Shown: positions 5,749 to 7,071 of the stretch, piece after piece
Layout: every line of letters starts with the position of its first letter
How positions within the stretch are numbered: position 1 is the first letter of the stretch
DNA from: VGCC01 sp040381195
GTDB lineage: Bacteria > Actinomycetota > Actinomycetes > S36-B12
Assembly: GCA_040381195.1 (NCBI GenBank)
Contig: JBEIHR010000093.1
Span: 1 to 7,071 of the forward strand
Length of the DNA stretch: 7,071 bases
Reading direction: 5' to 3'
Made by a program: the position numbers and the translations under genes
Notes under the pieces: generated by a model
What the model saw: only the letters and a program-made list of their open reading frames with translations
Told to the model about the DNA's origin: nothing
Database searches by the model: none

Positions 5749-7071
5749 CGATCCCCTTCCTGCAGCGGACCGGCGTTGACGAGGTGGTCGGATCCGACGA
5801 GGTCCATGAACACGTCCTCGAGTTGCTGACCGCTTCGGCCGGCGAGCAACTCGGCAACGGTCCCCGTCGCCGCCACCGTCCCGCGGTGCATGACGACCAC
5901 ATGGGTGCAGGTCTGCTCGACTTCACCGAGGAGATGCGAGGACAGAATCACGGTGCGCCCGTCCTTCGCGTAATCACGCAGCACCTGACGCATCTCACGA
6001 ATCTGGGGCGGATCGAGCCCATTGGTGGGCTCGTCGAGAAGCAGGATGTCCGGCATGCCGAGCATCGCTTGGGCAATGCCCAGACGCTGCTTCATCCCCT
6101 GGCTGTATGTGCGCACCGTGCGATCGATCGAGGATCCAAGCCCTGCAATCTCGAGGACTTCCGCGAAATGCGCATCTCCCGACCGACCACTAGCGCGCCA
6201 ATAGAGGTCCAGATTCTCGCGTCCGGATAGGTGCGGGAGGAACCCCGGACCTTCCACGAAGGCTCCGATGCGCGAGAGGACGGGTGCTCCCGGGGTGACG
6301 CGCTCACCGAAGACGAACACGCTGCCCTCCGTGGGCTGGATCAGACCCATCGCCATGCGCATCGTCGTGGTCTTGCCGGCACCGTTGGGACCGAGGAGAC
6401 CGAGGACCACGCCTCGGGGCACGGTGAAATTCACACCAGCCACGGCGCGGACACCCTTGCCGAATTGCTTGACGAGTCCCTCGATCACGAGCGGACTCTC
6501 CGCGAGATCGGGGCGCGCTGCGACTCCACGTGCGCGGGGACGGAGGAGTCGCAGGGCGATCACGACCGCCGCACCGACACCGAGGGCGATGAGAGGCCAG
6601 GCCCACAGTGGAAGCCCGGAGGCACTGCCGGACATCTCGACCTCGGGGACCACGAGACCGGGATCGGCGAGCGCCACGGTGTAGACAGCGGGGTCGGCTG
6701 GCATTCGGTACGCCTGATCGGTGGTGTTCACGGTGACGACAAGCCGATCGCCTGCGGCGACGTCCGCGACGATGGCGGGCAGCTCGATGTCGACGCGTTG
6801 GGGGGTCGGCCCGACGCTGACATTCACCGGGGCGATGAGTCCATTGGGCAGCAGTAGCGCGCCCGCCCCGGTCTGGATGCGCAGCCCCACGAACAACGTG
6901 GCTGTTCGCGCGACATCGCTGGCCACCTCGAGACTCACCCGGGAGGCACCGGTGATGCGCAGCGGTGCGGCGAGTGGTTCGGAGATGAACTGGGCGCTCT
7001 GGTTCGGCGCGACGCGCGTGTCCAGCAACGAGAGCAGACCGCCCAAGGAACCGATGCCCGGCAGGGAACTG
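5745..7071 (-). CDS. Fusion of a hydrolase-type beta domain, one membrane helix and an ABC ATPase; 5' end outside the window
   Basis: The frame is open to the right edge (441 visible residues), so the start lies outside the window. Domains from the N-terminal side: (a) about 7016-6663, a beta-rich region with LRITGASRVSLEVASDVA, PQRVDIELPAIVADVAAGDR and YRMPADPAVYTVAL, resembling the C-terminal jelly-roll of CocE/X-Pro dipeptidyl peptidase hydrolases; (b) about 6617-6543, one hydrophobic helix (WAWPLIALGVGAAVVIALRL) followed by basic residues; (c) about 6488-5796, a complete ABC ATPase. The ATPase has Walker A GPNGAGKT (6392-6369), signature YSQGMKQR (6107-6084), Walker B ILLLDEP (6047-6027) and the switch His in SSHLL (5936-5934). 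The Q-loop Gln appears replaced by Glu (AFVEGPGF), as in many drug-type ABC-2 ATPases. Topology would put the beta domain outside and the ATPase inside. The missing part probably includes an alpha/beta-hydrolase catalytic domain and signal peptide, which is inference. It pairs with the permease coupled to its stop. Confidence 0.92.
   Translation of the reverse strand, partial: SSLPGIGSLGGLLSLLDTRVAPNQSAQFISEPLAAPLRITGASRVSLEVASDVARTATLFVGLRIQTGAGALLLPNGLIAPVNVSVGPTPQRVDIELPAIVADVAAGDRLVVTVNTTDQAYRMPADPAVYTVALADPGLVVPEVEMSGSASGLPLWAWPLIALGVGAAVVIALRLLRPRARGVAARPDLAESPLVIEGLVKQFGKGVRAVAGVNFTVPRGVVLGLLGPNGAGKTTTMRMAMGLIQPTEGSVFVFGERVTPGAPVLSRIGAFVEGPGFLPHLSGRENLDLYWRASGRSGDAHFAEVLEIAGLGSSIDRTVRTYSQGMKQRLGIAQAMLGMPDILLLDEPTNGLDPPQIREMRQVLRDYAKDGRTVILSSHLLGEVEQTCTHVVVMHRGTVAATGTVAELLAGRSGQQLEDVFMDLVGSDHLVNAGPLQEGDR

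Noticed and set aside
6231..6857. A plus-strand open frame of 208 codons over the ABC ATPase
   Set aside because: It is antisense to clear Walker A and membrane-helix coding sequence, and is dominated by D, E, G, H and R without any motif.
7046..7071. TTG at 7046 as the start of the ABC fusion gene
   Set aside because: The frame continues open to the window edge with sequence (SSLPGIGS) that fits the hydrolase family just before its beta domain, and starting at 7046 would leave the beta domain without a signal peptide for export.

Overview
The window is GC-rich DNA with dense, tightly packed genes. FbiC (the fused two-domain radical SAM enzyme of coenzyme F420 synthesis), frequent GTG starts and 4-base stop/start overlaps all suggest an actinobacterium. 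Genus and species cannot be told from the sequence. There are no tRNA or rRNA genes, insertion sequences, phage genes or CRISPR arrays. It reads as an ordinary chromosomal region with some interesting local arrangements.

Layout, left to right: (1) bases 1-2150, minus strand: most of fbiC, with both radical SAM domains visible and the C-terminus cut off by the left window edge. (2) Bases 2151-2308: a divergent intergenic region with two different operator-like inverted repeats, a possible -10 element and a GC hairpin. (3) Bases 2309-2473, plus strand: a 54-residue charged small protein that I do not recognise. (4) Bases 2511-2543: a strong GC hairpin, probably a terminator shared by two convergent transcription units. 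(5) Bases 2549-7071, minus strand: a compact four-gene run. It is transcribed from right to left as a fused hydrolase/ABC-ATPase (5' end outside the window), an ABC-2 type permease, a GMC-family flavin oxidoreductase with a clustered-cysteine motif, and an exonuclease III family DNA repair enzyme. The first two junctions are ATGA and GTGA overlaps, and the third is a 9-base gap.

How the genes may work together: the ATPase and permease should form one membrane transporter, unusual in that the ATPase subunit carries a non-cytoplasmic beta-rich domain like the C-terminal domain of CocE/X-Pro dipeptidyl peptidase hydrolases, joined by one membrane segment. Translational coupling ties the GMC oxidoreductase to this transporter, but its substrate cannot be read from the sequence. 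The exonuclease III gene is probably only a co-transcribed passenger. fbiC and the small gene are divergent and share a control region.

The observations most worth following are the hydrolase/ABC fusion, the Cys-cluster GMC enzyme coupled to it, and the double-dyad control region. I found no clear evidence of a wholly new defence, mobile or RNA-based system.
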